Source: Hymenobacter sedentarius (GTDB lineage: Bacteria > Bacteroidota > Bacteroidia > Cytophagales > Hymenobacteraceae). From it: a stretch of 64,000 nucleotides of DNA. Shown here piece after piece: positions 1 to 10,118 of this stretch. The notes under the pieces were generated by a model. It worked only from the letters and a program-made list of their open reading frames with translations. It did not search any database and was not told the DNA's origin. The stretch lies in the NCBI RefSeq assembly GCF_001507645.1, contig NZ_CP013909.1, positions 2,480,001-2,544,000 of the forward strand. The letters run 5' to 3'. Both the position numbers and the translations under genes were made by a program. Positions within the stretch are counted from its first letter, which is position 1. Each line of letters opens with the position of its first letter.

Positions 1-2
1 TA

Positions 3-158
3 CACCACGACCAGGATGCGGAAGACTTTGCCCGTTGGCAAACAATGACCGTAACTGAAAAACAAGCGGTATTGGAATATCTGCGGTGGCAGGCAAAGGC
101 GCTTCATGCCTTTAGTAAACTCCCTCGCAGTTCAGCGGCCAGCAATGAAGAGAAGTAA
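3..158 (+). CDS. 3' end of a hypothetical protein (partial, enters from the left edge)
   Basis: Only the last 51 codons are in the window, read in frame 3 and ending at TAA 156-158. The visible residues contain a soluble helical segment with the pattern DFxRW, then MTxxEKQAVLEYLRW. This resembles the ends of small DUF6714-type proteins, but the match is from memory and weak. The stop codon lies inside the next gene, whose ATG is at 145, so the two overlap by 14 nt and are probably co-transcribed. Function unknown. Confidence 0.5.
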   Translation, partial: HHDQDAEDFARWQTMTVTEKQAVLEYLRWQAKALHAFSKLPRSSAASNEEK

Positions 159-570
159 AATCGTGTTTTCCGTTAGCATAGACTATGACGACGACTGTTT
201 ATTTGATATAAACGTTATTCGGCCAGACGTAAAAGCGCATGCCCATTTTTATGGCGATGTCGACACATTTGCAGCTTTTGGCAAAGCATTAATGAGGTTT
301 CCCCAAAGCCCTACAGATACCGTTAGTTTTGAAGTTGGCCAAGTCGGACATCCATCTTCTTTTGACTATTTGCTTATAAAAGCATATTGCGCTAGCCCAG
401 TAGGTGATACGACACTGAAAATAATAGCGGACAACAACGAAGAGGGAGCCGCGCATCTTGAATTCTCGATAGCCTCTGAAGCGGCTGCCATCAACAAATT
501 AGGGGGCTTATTAGCGAATTGGCAGATGAAAGCCAATCCGCAAATAGTATGGAAAGCCGAAACGAGATGA
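145..570 (+). CDS. hypothetical protein, low-GC accessory gene
   Basis: A protein of 141 aa if started at ATG 145 (MKRSKIVFSV). An upstream ATG at 106 in the same frame would lie inside the preceding gene and is less likely. It has no signal peptide or membrane segment. The residues alternate like a beta-rich soluble domain, with an acidic stretch DYDDD near residues 13-17. Its codons are clearly more AT-rich than those of the following genes, which suggests recent acquisition. It overlaps the preceding gene by 14 nt and its stop overlaps the next start in an ATGA. Size, composition and tight packing resemble small immunity or DUF proteins of toxin loci, but no specific family is recognised. 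Confidence 0.65.
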   Translation: MKRSKIVFSVSIDYDDDCLFDINVIRPDVKAHAHFYGDVDTFAAFGKALMRFPQSPTDTVSFEVGQVGHPSSFDYLLIKAYCASPVGDTTLKIIADNNEEGAAHLEFSIASEAAAINKLGGLLANWQMKANPQIVWKAETR

Positions 571-1013
571 CCAAACCCCAACTCCACGCCGCCTGCCAGG
601 CCTTTATCCAGGAACGCATCGACGCGGCGCGCACTGCCATGCAGGCAGCCCAGGAATCCTCAAGCTCCGAAACCAAGAGCAGCGCCGGCGACAAGTATGA
701 AACCGGCCGCGAAATGGCCAACGCCGAGCGTGACCGCAACGCTGCGCACATGCAGCAAGCCCAGCAACTACAAGTTGAGCTGGCTCGCATCAGCCCCGAT
801 GCGGCTTGCGACGCCGTGCGCCCCGGCGCGCTGGTAACCACCAATCTGGGCCGTTTCTACATTGGCATTAGCGCCGGCAAGCTGGCGGTGGAAGGGGAGG
901 AGTATTTTGCGGTGTCGGGCGCGGCGCCGGTGGCGGTGGCGCTCAAGGGCCTGCGGGCGGGGCAGGAAGTGGTGTTCAACGGCAAGCCGGTACGGGTGCT
1001 GGCGGTGGAATAG
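567..1013 (+). CDS. GreA/GreB-like small protein (often mis-annotated 3-oxoacyl-ACP synthase)
   Basis: A protein of 148 aa from ATG 567 (MTKPQLHAAC). This start overlaps the previous stop as ATGA, which suggests translational coupling; an ATG at 549 is also in frame. The first half is a charged coiled-coil-like helix pair containing the motif SSAGDKYETGREM, seen in Bacteroidota homologues related to transcript-cleavage factors. The second half is a compact beta domain with RPGALVTTNLGRFYIG and ending GKPVRVLAVE, resembling the GreA C-terminal domain. The family is conserved in Bacteroidota and its cellular role is not established. A role at the RNA polymerase secondary channel is inference only. 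Confidence 0.75.
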   Translation: MTKPQLHAACQAFIQERIDAARTAMQAAQESSSSETKSSAGDKYETGREMANAERDRNAAHMQQAQQLQVELARISPDAACDAVRPGALVTTNLGRFYIGISAGKLAVEGEEYFAVSGAAPVAVALKGLRAGQEVVFNGKPVRVLAVE

Positions 1014-1116
1014 CCAGCTCAATTTTCGGTGGTTGAAATATCGACGGCCGAAAAACGTCTGGCAGGGCCGCGGCTGGTGCGCGGCCAACTCAATCCTTTT
1101 GCGCAACGACAATTGT

Positions 1117-2145
1117 ATGAAAATTCTGGGCAAAAATCCATCGGCTGAACAGCTGCAAGCCTTTGCGAAGCTGCCCAATTTCCGGGATGGCAAATTCCGA
1201 AATCTCGACGGTGTGGAGTTCCGTGTGAGCGACGCGCCCATGGGCAAAATGCTGCGCGACTTTCTCAACAAGCCCAAATCGGTGAAGCCATCGCGGGCCG
1301 TGCCCGCCGTGCAAACGGACTTGACCTCGACCAGCTACGCGCGGCCCACCATCATTTGGTTTGGCCACTCGTCGTACCTGATAAAGCTGCGGGAGCTGAA
1401 TATTCTAGTTGACCCGGTGTTTAGCGGCAATGCCTCGCCCATTCCGCGGTCGGTGCAGGCCTTTGCCGGGGCCAATGGCTACAACGTGGACCACTTGCCC
1501 CCGATTGACGTGCTGGTGCTCACCCACGACCACTACGACCACCTCGACTACCAGACGCTGGTACGCCTCCGCGGCAAGGTGAAGCACGTCGTGACGAGCC
1601 TGGGCGTAGGCGCCCACCTCCAGCACTGGGGCTGGCCCCAGAACCTCATTACCGAGCTGAACTGGCACCAAACCACCACCGTAACCGACCAGGTGCAGCT
1701 AACGGCCGTGCCCGCGCAGCACATGTCGGGCCGCAGCTTGCGGCCCCAGCGCACGCTGTGGGCCGCCTATGTGCTGCAGCTGCCGGGCTATCGGCTCTAC
1801 TTAGGCGGCGACAGCGGCTACAACCGCCATTTCAAGGCCATCGGCGAGCAGTACGGGCCCTTCGACCTCGCCCTGCTCGAAAACGGGCAGTACAATCCCA
1901 GCTGGCAGGCCATTCATACCCTGCCCGAAGAAACGGCCCAGGCTGCCGTCGATTTGCAGGCCAAGATGCTGTTTCCCGTGCATTGGGCCAAATTTATGCT
2001 GGCCTACCACCCCTGGAACGAACCCATCAAGCGCCTGCTGCCCGCCGCTGATGCCCTGGGCCTGCCCGTGACGGTGCCCCGCATTGGGGAGCCGTACACC
2101 CTGGGTGAGCCCGCCCGCCGCGAGGCGTGGTGGGAGTTTGAGTAG
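1117..2145 (+). CDS. MBL-fold metallo-hydrolase, UlaG/RomA/NAPE-PLD-like
   Basis: A protein of 342 aa from ATG 1117 (MKILGKNPSA). The open frame extends upstream to 862, but that part overlaps the preceding gene in another frame and looks random. The metal site is clear: LTHDHYDHLDY (HxHxDH), followed by further His and Asp ligands in LYLGGDSGYN and LFPVHWAKFML. The opening FGHSSYLIKL and the strand ILVDPVFSG are typical of the RomA/NAPE-PLD-like branch of the superfamily. The real substrate is unknown; family members include phosphodiesterases and lactonases. No signal peptide is seen, so it is probably cytoplasmic. Confidence 0.88.
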   Translation: MKILGKNPSAEQLQAFAKLPNFRDGKFRNLDGVEFRVSDAPMGKMLRDFLNKPKSVKPSRAVPAVQTDLTSTSYARPTIIWFGHSSYLIKLRELNILVDPVFSGNASPIPRSVQAFAGANGYNVDHLPPIDVLVLTHDHYDHLDYQTLVRLRGKVKHVVTSLGVGAHLQHWGWPQNLITELNWHQTTTVTDQVQLTAVPAQHMSGRSLRPQRTLWAAYVLQLPGYRLYLGGDSGYNRHFKAIGEQYGPFDLALLENGQYNPSWQAIHTLPEETAQAAVDLQAKMLFPVHWAKFMLAYHPWNEPIKRLLPAADALGLPVTVPRIGEPYTLGEPARREAWWEFE

Positions 2146-2149
2146 GCGC

Positions 2150-4300
2150 CTATTTCCACTCCCCGCCGCCATCGGCGGGCTTGTCGCCTTCGGGCTTGAG
2201 CAGACGGAACTCAACCCGGCGGTTCACCTTGGCGTCGGCGTCGGTTATCTCGTCCTTCAGGGGCTTTGAGGAACCGTAGCCGAAGCTTTCGATGCGGTTG
2301 GGCTTGAGCTTGCCTTTGCGCTCGATGTAGCGGCGAATTTCCTCGGCGCGGTCCTGCGAGAGCCGCTCGTTCACGTCGGGGTCGCCGCTGGTGTCGGTGT
2401 GGCCCCCAATGTTGAGCCGGAACGTGGGGTGGTCCACCAGGAAAATGGCAATGCGGTCGAGCGTGGCGTACATGGAAGGCAGAATGGCAAACTTGCCCGG
2501 CTGAAACTCAATGTTCTTGAAAATCAGCGGCAGCTTGTAGTCGATGCTGTTGGTGAGCAGCGTCATCACCGTGTCGCCTTTCAGCGCAAACTGCTTCTCG
2601 ACGCTGAAAAAGTCGGTACTTTGAATGAGCATGGCGTAGTGCGAGCCCTCAATCAGCTCAAAGTCGAAGGTGCCGTCGGGCCGGATGAACTTGCTGGCGA
2701 CTTCGATGCCGTTGTCGGTGTCGATAATGCTCACAATGCCCTTCAGCGGCTTGCTAGATACCGAGTCGAGTAGCGTGCCTTCTACCTTGGTGGTGGCCAA
2801 GGGCTGGGCCTCCATGGGCAGCGGGAAGGAGTAGAGGTCGAGGTTGTTGATTTCCGCAGCTTCGGAGCGGGCGTAGTAGAGGTTTTTGCTTTGGGCGTCG
2901 ATGGTAAAGTAGTACTCGGAACCTTTGCCGTTTACCAGGGGGCCTATGTTTTTGGGCTCCTGCCAGCGGCCACCCACCCGGTAGGTTTTGTAAATGTCAA
3001 AATCGCCGAAGTTGAGCAGCTGCCCGCGCGAGCTGAAGTACAGCACGTGGTAGAGCGGGTGATAAAACGGGCTCACTTCGCTTTCGCGCGTGTTCACCAC
3101 GGGCCCGGCGTTTTCGGCCTGGCTCCACTGCCCATTGCGCAGCTTGTGGGTGAAGTAGATGTCGGAAAGCCCGAAGCCGCCCAGGCGGTCGGAAGCGAAG
3201 TAGAGCGTGTCCTCGTTTTGGGAGAGGGTGGGCTGGGAGTCCCAGGCCGGCGAGTTCACGGCAGTGCCGAGGCTTTTGGGCATGCTCCACTTACCGTCTT
3301 TGCCCTTCGTGGCCGTAAACAGGTCGCAGTTGCCGTGGCAGGTGGCGCACTCGCAGCGGGCGAAGAAGATGGTGCGGCCGTCCTTGCTCAGGCAGGCCGA
3401 GCCCTCGTTGTTGGGCGAGTTGATGGGTTTGGGCAGCGGCTCGGCGTCGCTCCAGCTCACGCCTTCCTTGTGCGAGGTATACAGGTCTTCGTCGATAACG
3501 CCGGTGATGCTGTGGCGCTTGCGCTTGCTGCTGAACAGAATGGTCGAATCGTTGTTGGCCAGCGCCGGCCCGTAGTCGGGGGCTTTGCCGTTGATGGCGT
3601 CGCCCATGCTCGTGTACACGCCCTTGGGCGGGTGAAACGTGTTGATGTTCTTGCGGTACTCCACCAGGTCGTAGTACGTTTTCAGGGGCACGTACAGGTC
3701 CTGGTTTTTCTGCTCCAGCGAGTCGTAGTAGAGCTGCACTTTGGTGATGTCGGAGCGGTGGTGCTTGAGGGCCAGGCGGTAATACGCTTTGGCTTTCACC
3801 ATCTGGCTGTCGCGCTCCAGCAGCTGGCCCAGGTGCCAGAGCAGGTCGGTGTTGCGGGCAAAGTTGGTGGGGCCGAAGCGGGCCACGTATTCTTCCAGCA
3901 GCACGCGCGCCGGGCGGTACTGGTGCCGCCGCTCGGCTTTGGTAATGGCCCGCAGCGCCTTTTTATCCTCGTAATACGGGTAGCGGTTGATGTTCACGAA
4001 GTCCGGCGTGCCATCGGGGCGCAGGTGCAGCTTGCGGATGGTACGGCTGCTGAGGCTCCGCACCCGGTAGGTGCCCGGCGCAATGGCAGGCGGGCGTACC
4101 GTAGCGGCCGGCTTGGCTCGCGGAGCGCCCTTGCGCGTGGCTGGGGCCGCCGAAGCGCCGCCGCTGGTGGTATCGGCCGAAGGCGAGGCCGCAGGCGGGA
4201 TGGCTTTGGCGGCGCGGCGCTGGGCGTGGGCACGCGGCGCGGCCGCCATTCCCAGCGCGAGCAGGAACAGGACGCGGCACCAACGCAATAAAGAAGACAT
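2150..4300 (-). CDS. OmpA-family protein with PD40 propeller, PorE-like architecture
   Basis: A protein of 716 aa from ATG 4300. It has a signal peptide ending near AHAQ (about residue 27), then a low-complexity Ala/Pro region and TPR-like helices (about 80-200). WD40/PD40-like repeats follow (about 225-500), with blades such as SACLSKDGRTIFFAR and SQPTLSQNEDTLYFASDR. A carboxypeptidase-regulatory-like beta domain (VEGTLLDSVSSKPLKG) comes next, and the OmpA C-terminal peptidoglycan-binding domain (about 600-705: GGHTDTSGDPDVNERLS, RRVEFRL). This domain order is that of PorE of the type IX secretion system, although PorE is a lipoprotein and this signal looks like SPase I. It is divergent from lon, with 234 bp between the two starts. 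Paralogues are numerous in Bacteroidota, so assignment as PorE itself is not claimed. Confidence 0.85.
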   Translation of the reverse strand: MSSLLRWCRVLFLLALGMAAAPRAHAQRRAAKAIPPAASPSADTTSGGASAAPATRKGAPRAKPAATVRPPAIAPGTYRVRSLSSRTIRKLHLRPDGTPDFVNINRYPYYEDKKALRAITKAERRHQYRPARVLLEEYVARFGPTNFARNTDLLWHLGQLLERDSQMVKAKAYYRLALKHHRSDITKVQLYYDSLEQKNQDLYVPLKTYYDLVEYRKNINTFHPPKGVYTSMGDAINGKAPDYGPALANNDSTILFSSKRKRHSITGVIDEDLYTSHKEGVSWSDAEPLPKPINSPNNEGSACLSKDGRTIFFARCECATCHGNCDLFTATKGKDGKWSMPKSLGTAVNSPAWDSQPTLSQNEDTLYFASDRLGGFGLSDIYFTHKLRNGQWSQAENAGPVVNTRESEVSPFYHPLYHVLYFSSRGQLLNFGDFDIYKTYRVGGRWQEPKNIGPLVNGKGSEYYFTIDAQSKNLYYARSEAAEINNLDLYSFPLPMEAQPLATTKVEGTLLDSVSSKPLKGIVSIIDTDNGIEVASKFIRPDGTFDFELIEGSHYAMLIQSTDFFSVEKQFALKGDTVMTLLTNSIDYKLPLIFKNIEFQPGKFAILPSMYATLDRIAIFLVDHPTFRLNIGGHTDTSGDPDVNERLSQDRAEEIRRYIERKGKLKPNRIESFGYGSSKPLKDEITDADAKVNRRVEFRLLKPEGDKPADGGGEWK

Positions 4301-4534
4301 TAGTAAAGTACTAAAATAAAAGATTTGAGCAAGTTGCCAACAAATTAACACTATATAAATTGATAATCAGCCGGACCCTGCAACCGATTGCGCCGCTTTG
4401 GCGGGGCGGCCCCACTGGCACGGCCCTTGACGACCTAAACCGTCGGGAAGCCGTATCTTGTACTTCCCCCTTTACCGGGCGGCGGGCTGCCATTGTGGCA
4501 CCCGCTGCCGCTGCTTTTGGCTTTATCCCCGCCC

Positions 4535-7060
4535 ATGCGTCTGGCATCCATTATTCCCTCCGATACATCTTCCTCCGCGACCACCTTTATTCAGGCGTTC
4601 AGCGACTCCAATTCCCAACCCGAAGCCATTGCGATTATGGCGGCCGACCCCGACCACCTGCTGCGCGGCGACGACGCTCCGCCCACGCTGCCGCTGCTGC
4701 CGGTGCGCAATACCGTCTTGTTTCCGGGCGTGGTGCTGCCCGTCACGGTCACCCGCAAAAAGAGCATCAAGCTGGTACGCAAGGCCTACGCCGGTGATAA
4801 GCTCCTGGGCGTAGTGGCCCAACAAAGTCCCGACGCCGACGAGCCCACCACCGACGAGCTGCACCCTGTGGGCACGCTGGCCCGCATTCTCAAGCTGCTC
4901 GAGCAGCCCGACGGCCAGGTTACCATCATCCTGCAGGGGCAGGTGCGCTTCACTATCGAGGAGCAGCTCACTTACACGCCGCTGCTCACCGCGCGCGTGA
5001 GCTACTTCTCGGAGGTGGCCCTGAACCCCGAAATTCCCGGCGAATTTGGCCTGCTGCAGGCCCTGCGCGAAGCCGCCACCAAGGTGCTGGAGCTCACGCC
5101 GGAAATTCCGATGGAAGCCCGGGCCATGCTCGATGGCATTCAGTCGCCGGCGTTTCTCACGCATTTTCTTTCGTCGAATGTGCAGCTCGACTTGCCCGCT
5201 AAGCAGAAGCTGCTGGAACTGGCCGACCCCGAGCAGCAAGCCCGCCAGCTCCTCGAAGCCTTGCTGAGCCAGGCCGAGCTGCTCGAAATCAAGCAGGACA
5301 TTCGTTCTAAAACGCACACCGGCATCGATGCCCAGCAGCGCGAGTACTTCCTGCGCCAGCAGCTCAAAACCCTGCAGGATGAGCTGGGCCAGGAAGGCCC
5401 CGACGAGGACATGCACCGCCTGCGCGCCCGCGCCGAAACCAAAAAGTGGCCCGAGTCGGTGGCGCTTCATTTCAAAAAGGAAATGGACAAGCTGGCCCGC
5501 ACCAACCCCATGGCGCCCGATTATTCGGTGAGCATCAACTACGTGGAGTTTCTGCTCGACCTGCCCTGGGGCGAATACACCAAGGACAAGTTCAACCTCA
5601 AGCAAACCAAGAAAATCCTCGACGCCGACCATTTCGGCCTAGAAAAGGTAAAGGAGCGGATTTTGGAATACATCGCCGTACTAAAGCTGAAGCAGGATCT
5701 GAAGGCACCGATACTGTGCCTGTACGGCCCGCCCGGCGTGGGCAAAACCTCTTTGGGCCGCAGCATCGCGGCCGCCATGGGCCGCAAGTACGTGCGCATG
5801 AGCCTGGGCGGCGTGCGCGACGAAGCCGAAATCCGCGGCCACCGCAAGACCTACGTGGGCGCCATGCCTGGCCGCATCATTGCCCAGATTAAGAAAGCCG
5901 GTGCTTCGAACCCCGTTATCATTCTCGATGAGATTGACAAGGTGAGCAGCGACTTCCGCGGCGACCCCAGCTCGGCCCTGCTCGAAGTGCTCGACCCCGA
6001 GCAAAACGCCACCTTCACCGACAACTACCTGGAGGTGGAGTACGACCTGAGCAAGGTCCTGTTCATTGCCACGGCCAACTCGCTCGATACCATTCAGCCC
6101 GCCCTGCGCGACCGCATGGAAATCATCGACCTGACCGGCTACACCCAGGAGGAGAAAGTGCAGATTGCGCGCAAGCACCTCTGGCCCAAGCAGCTCAAGG
6201 AGCACGGCCTGGGCGAGGCCGAAGTAAAAATCACGGACGCGGCCTTGCACCGCGTGGCCGACGACTACACCCGGGAAAGCGGCGTGCGCGGCCTGGAACG
6301 CAAGCTCGCGGCCGTGACGCGCAACCTGGCCCGCCGCAAGGCCGGCAAAGAGCCCGTGCCCGCCGTGATGGAGCCGGCCGAAATCCGCAAAATCCTTGGG
6401 GCTGCCATTTTTGACCGCGACCAGTACCAGGACAACGACACCGCCGGCGTGGTAACGGGCCTGGCCTGGACCAGCGTGGGCGGCGATATTCTCTTCGTGG
6501 AAAGCCTGTTGAGCCGCGGCCGGGGCAAGCTCACGCTGAGCGGGCAACTGGGCGACGTGATGAAGGAATCGGCTATCACGGCGCTTTCCTATCTGCGCAG
6601 CCGCGCCGATGAAATCGGCATCGACTACCGCCTGTTTGAGCAGTACGACCTGCACATCCACTTCCCCGAGGGAGCGGTACCCAAGGACGGCCCCAGCGCG
6701 GGCATTGCCATTTTCACCAGCATGGCCTCGGCCTACACGCAGCGCCGCGTGCGCCCGCGCATGGCCATGACCGGCGAAATTACCCTCCGCGGCAAGGTGC
6801 TGCCCGTGGGCGGCATCAAGGAAAAGCTGCTGGCCGCCCGCCGCGCCGGCATGAAAGACATTATTCTCTGCCCCAAAAACCGCAAAGACATCGAGGAAAT
6901 CCAGGAAGACTACCTCAAAGGCCTCACCATTCACTACGCCGACCGCGTTGATGACGTGTTGCGTGTGGCTCTGCTGGATGAGCTAGTGCCCCACCCGCAG
7001 AAGCTGCCCGTGCGCGACGAGCCGGTGCCCGCCAATGGGCCCAGCGTGGAGGTGCAATAG
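4535..7060 (+). CDS. lon: ATP-dependent protease Lon (endopeptidase La)
   Basis: A protein of 841 aa from ATG 4535 (MRLASIIPSD); an ATG at 4637 (MAADPDHLL) is the alternative. It carries the N-terminal substrate domain (LPVRNTVLFPGVVLPVTV), then an AAA+ module with Walker A GPPGVGKTS (about residue 400) and Walker B VIILDEIDKV. The C-terminal serine-lysine protease domain has PKDGPSAG with Ser721 and GGIKEK with Lys764, the expected 43-residue spacing. The length is normal for LonA. It degrades misfolded and regulatory proteins in the cytoplasm. It is monocistronic: repeats follow it and the OmpA gene diverges upstream. Confidence 0.97.
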   Translation: MRLASIIPSDTSSSATTFIQAFSDSNSQPEAIAIMAADPDHLLRGDDAPPTLPLLPVRNTVLFPGVVLPVTVTRKKSIKLVRKAYAGDKLLGVVAQQSPDADEPTTDELHPVGTLARILKLLEQPDGQVTIILQGQVRFTIEEQLTYTPLLTARVSYFSEVALNPEIPGEFGLLQALREAATKVLELTPEIPMEARAMLDGIQSPAFLTHFLSSNVQLDLPAKQKLLELADPEQQARQLLEALLSQAELLEIKQDIRSKTHTGIDAQQREYFLRQQLKTLQDELGQEGPDEDMHRLRARAETKKWPESVALHFKKEMDKLARTNPMAPDYSVSINYVEFLLDLPWGEYTKDKFNLKQTKKILDADHFGLEKVKERILEYIAVLKLKQDLKAPILCLYGPPGVGKTSLGRSIAAAMGRKYVRMSLGGVRDEAEIRGHRKTYVGAMPGRIIAQIKKAGASNPVIILDEIDKVSSDFRGDPSSALLEVLDPEQNATFTDNYLEVEYDLSKVLFIATANSLDTIQPALRDRMEIIDLTGYTQEEKVQIARKHLWPKQLKEHGLGEAEVKITDAALHRVADDYTRESGVRGLERKLAAVTRNLARRKAGKEPVPAVMEPAEIRKILGAAIFDRDQYQDNDTAGVVTGLAWTSVGGDILFVESLLSRGRGKLTLSGQLGDVMKESAITALSYLRSRADEIGIDYRLFEQYDLHIHFPEGAVPKDGPSAGIAIFTSMASAYTQRRVRPRMAMTGEITLRGKVLPVGGIKEKLLAARRAGMKDIILCPKNRKDIEEIQEDYLKGLTIHYADRVDDVLRVALLDELVPHPQKLPVRDEPVPANGPSVEVQ

Positions 7061-7081
7061 TTACGTTTTCAGTGACGAGAA

Positions 7082-7260
7082 CGTCATGCCGGGCGCAGCG
7101 AAGCATCTCGCGTGCAGCAGTAAACCCAATCGTCTGTCATGCTGACGAAGGAAGCATCTTATCGCCGCTGCGCGAGTCGTTCGGCCGTGATAAGATGCTT
7201 CGCTGCGCTCTGCATGACAGATGGCGCGAGCAAGACGCTTCGGCTCCGCTCAGCATGATG
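7082..7260. repeat. nested palindromic repeat cluster between lon and porQ
   Basis: An 83-bp core (7136-7218) starts GTCATGC and ends GCATGAC. Inside it, the arms at 7151-7163 (GAAGCATCTTATC) and 7189-7201 (GATAAGATGCTTC) are perfectly complementary. It is flanked by a second, imperfect inverted pair (7082-7115 and 7224-7260) of the same flavour. A second 83-bp copy is at 8514-8596. Short frames that cross it give HADEGS/HAERSEAS-like peptides and should not be annotated as genes. It behaves like a REP or MITE-type intergenic repeat. Confidence 0.85.
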
Positions 7261-7353
7261 TTCTTTTTCACATCGGACAACTGAAAAATTAGCGCGCAGG
7301 TACCTTCCCGCTCCTGATTTCGTTTGGGGCCGACGGAGGCTCCGGTTCCCTGT

Positions 7354-7361
7354 TATCTTAG
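7354..7361 (+). promoter_or_regulatory. candidate -7 box directly before porQ
   Basis: TATCTTAG matches the Bacteroidota -7 consensus TAnnTTTG with one mismatch and ends 4 nt before the porQ ATG. A transcript from it would be leaderless or nearly so. No convincing -33 element was found. Confidence 0.35.
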
Positions 7362-7365
7362 ACCA

Positions 7366-8427
7366 ATGAAGCACTTTTCCGCCCGTGGGGCTGCTGGTTT
7401 TTGCCTGTTGCTGGGGGTGATGGGGCTGCTACCGGCCCGGGCGCAGCAGATTGGGGGGCGCACCGTGTTTCCCTTCCTGGATTTGCCGGCGGGAGCACAG
7501 CAAGCAGCGTTGGGTGGCACCAACGTATCGGCTCGCAACGACGACCCGACCATGCTTTTTGCCAACCCGGCCTTGCTCAACCCGGAAATGGACGGGCGCC
7601 TGGCCCTGAGCTATGTCGCCTACGTGGCCGACATCAAGCAAAGCACCGCCGCTTATGTGTTCAATACCCAGAAGGCGGGCCGCTTCGGCATCGGTCTTAC
7701 TTACCTTAACTACGGGCAGCTGGAGAGCTACGACGCGGCCGGCAACAGCCTGGGTACGTTTGGCGTGAACGAATACACGGTAGGGGTGTCAGACTCCTAC
7801 ACCAAGGGCAAGTTCACCTTCGGCGCTACCACCAAGTTGGCCGTTTCCAGCATCGCGGGCAGCCGCTCGTTGGCCGGGGTGGCCGATGCCGGGGTCGTCT
7901 TCAAGCACCCCACCCAGGACTTCACGGTGGGCCTGGCGGCCAAGAACGCGGGCTACCAATTCTCGCCTTACCCGGGCACCGACCGTGGCCCGCTGCCGCT
8001 GGACGTGGAGCTGGGCGCCACCATCAAGCCAGAGCACATGCCGTTGCGCCTGTCGCTCACGGCCCACCACCTGCAGCAGTGGGACATTCAGTACCTCGAC
8101 CCCAACCAACGCGGCCAACCCGACGCCAACAACGTAGTGAAGAAGCCCACCAAAAGCTTCGGCGACAACCTGGCTCGCCATTTCACCGCCAGCGCGACGC
8201 TGGTGCTGGGCCAGAATTTCAACCTGCGCGTGGGCTACAACCATTTGCAGCGCCGCGAGTTGCGCCTGGATAACACCAGCGGCAGCGCCGGCCTCAGCTT
8301 TGGCTTTATGCTTAAAATCAGCACCTTTCAGCTTGACTACACCCACGCCACGCTGCAGGCCGCCGGCTCCAGCGAATACTTCACGCTGGCGCGCAACCTT
8401 GATTCATTGTTTAAGAAAAAGGAGTAA
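7366..8427 (+). CDS. porQ: type IX secretion system protein PorQ
   Basis: A protein of 353 aa from ATG 7366 (MKHFSARGAA), with a signal peptide ending at ARAQ (about residue 25). The PorV/PorQ outer-membrane barrel family is recognised by GGRTVFPFLDLPAGAQQAALGG, then DPTMLFANPALLNPEM, YLNYGQLESYDAAGN and the C-terminal beta strands ending YFTLARNLDSLFKKKE. PorQ belongs to the attachment and shuttle machinery that handles type IX cargo at the cell surface in characterised species. The gene stands alone between two repeat clusters. A PorE-like gene lies about 3 kb upstream on the other strand. Confidence 0.85.
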   Translation: MKHFSARGAAGFCLLLGVMGLLPARAQQIGGRTVFPFLDLPAGAQQAALGGTNVSARNDDPTMLFANPALLNPEMDGRLALSYVAYVADIKQSTAAYVFNTQKAGRFGIGLTYLNYGQLESYDAAGNSLGTFGVNEYTVGVSDSYTKGKFTFGATTKLAVSSIAGSRSLAGVADAGVVFKHPTQDFTVGLAAKNAGYQFSPYPGTDRGPLPLDVELGATIKPEHMPLRLSLTAHHLQQWDIQYLDPNQRGQPDANNVVKKPTKSFGDNLARHFTASATLVLGQNFNLRVGYNHLQRRELRLDNTSGSAGLSFGFMLKISTFQLDYTHATLQAAGSSEYFTLARNLDSLFKKKE

Positions 8428-8477
8428 CCCAAACAGCTAATGCAACTGTGCAGCCCGTCGTAACTGAGTGCCTAGAC

Positions 8478-8596
8478 CGTCATGCAGAGCGCAGCATCTT
8501 GCTCGAACCATTTGTCATGCTGACGAAGGAAGCCCCTTCTCACGCCACCACGATTCTTTCATCGGCGATAAGATGCTTCGCTGCGCTCTGCATGAC
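8478..8596. repeat. second copy of the palindromic repeat, between porQ and hslU
   Basis: The 83-bp core (8514-8596) has the same GTCATGC/GCATGAC ends and the same flank GCTTCGCTGCGCTCTGCATG as the copy at 7136-7218. Its left inner arm has diverged, so the inner hairpin is broken. A further partial unit is at 8478-8505. The two cores are exactly the same length. Confidence 0.8.
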
Positions 8597-8640
8597 GGGC
8601 ATCTAAGACGTATCTGCCGCTTATATCCACTGACCCTTCC

Positions 8641-10050
<1,410 letters not shown>

Positions 10051-10066
10051 CCTCCGCTGCCCATAA

Positions 10067-10099
10067 AAAAAGCCCCGGCCAAATTGGCCGGGGCTTTTT
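10067..10099. terminator. bidirectional terminator between hslU and susD1
   Basis: Perfect 14-bp arms (AAAAAGCCCCGGCC and its complement) around a 5-nt loop, with A and T runs on both sides. It can end hslU on the plus strand and susD1 on the minus strand. Confidence 0.9.
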
Positions 10100-10118
10100 A
10101 TTGAACTACTGCTAGTGC

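Noticed and set aside
862..1116. N-terminal extension of the metallo-hydrolase
   Set aside because: It overlaps the GreA-like gene in another frame and is Arg/Trp-rich and unlike the family; the ATG at 1117 fits the family start.
2891..4291. 466-codon plus-strand frame opposite the PorE-like gene
   Set aside because: It is the antisense shadow of a clear coding gene; its residues follow the GC-rich codon pattern of the other strand and no family is seen.
5681..6934. 417-codon minus-strand frame inside lon
   Set aside because: Antisense shadow of lon, rich in Ala, Val, His and Gly as expected for such shadows in GC-rich DNA.
7072..7284. 70-codon frame with peptides such as VCHADEGS and KMLRCALHD
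   Set aside because: It is a translation of the palindromic repeat, not a gene; the same peptide appears at 8468-8662 from the second repeat copy.
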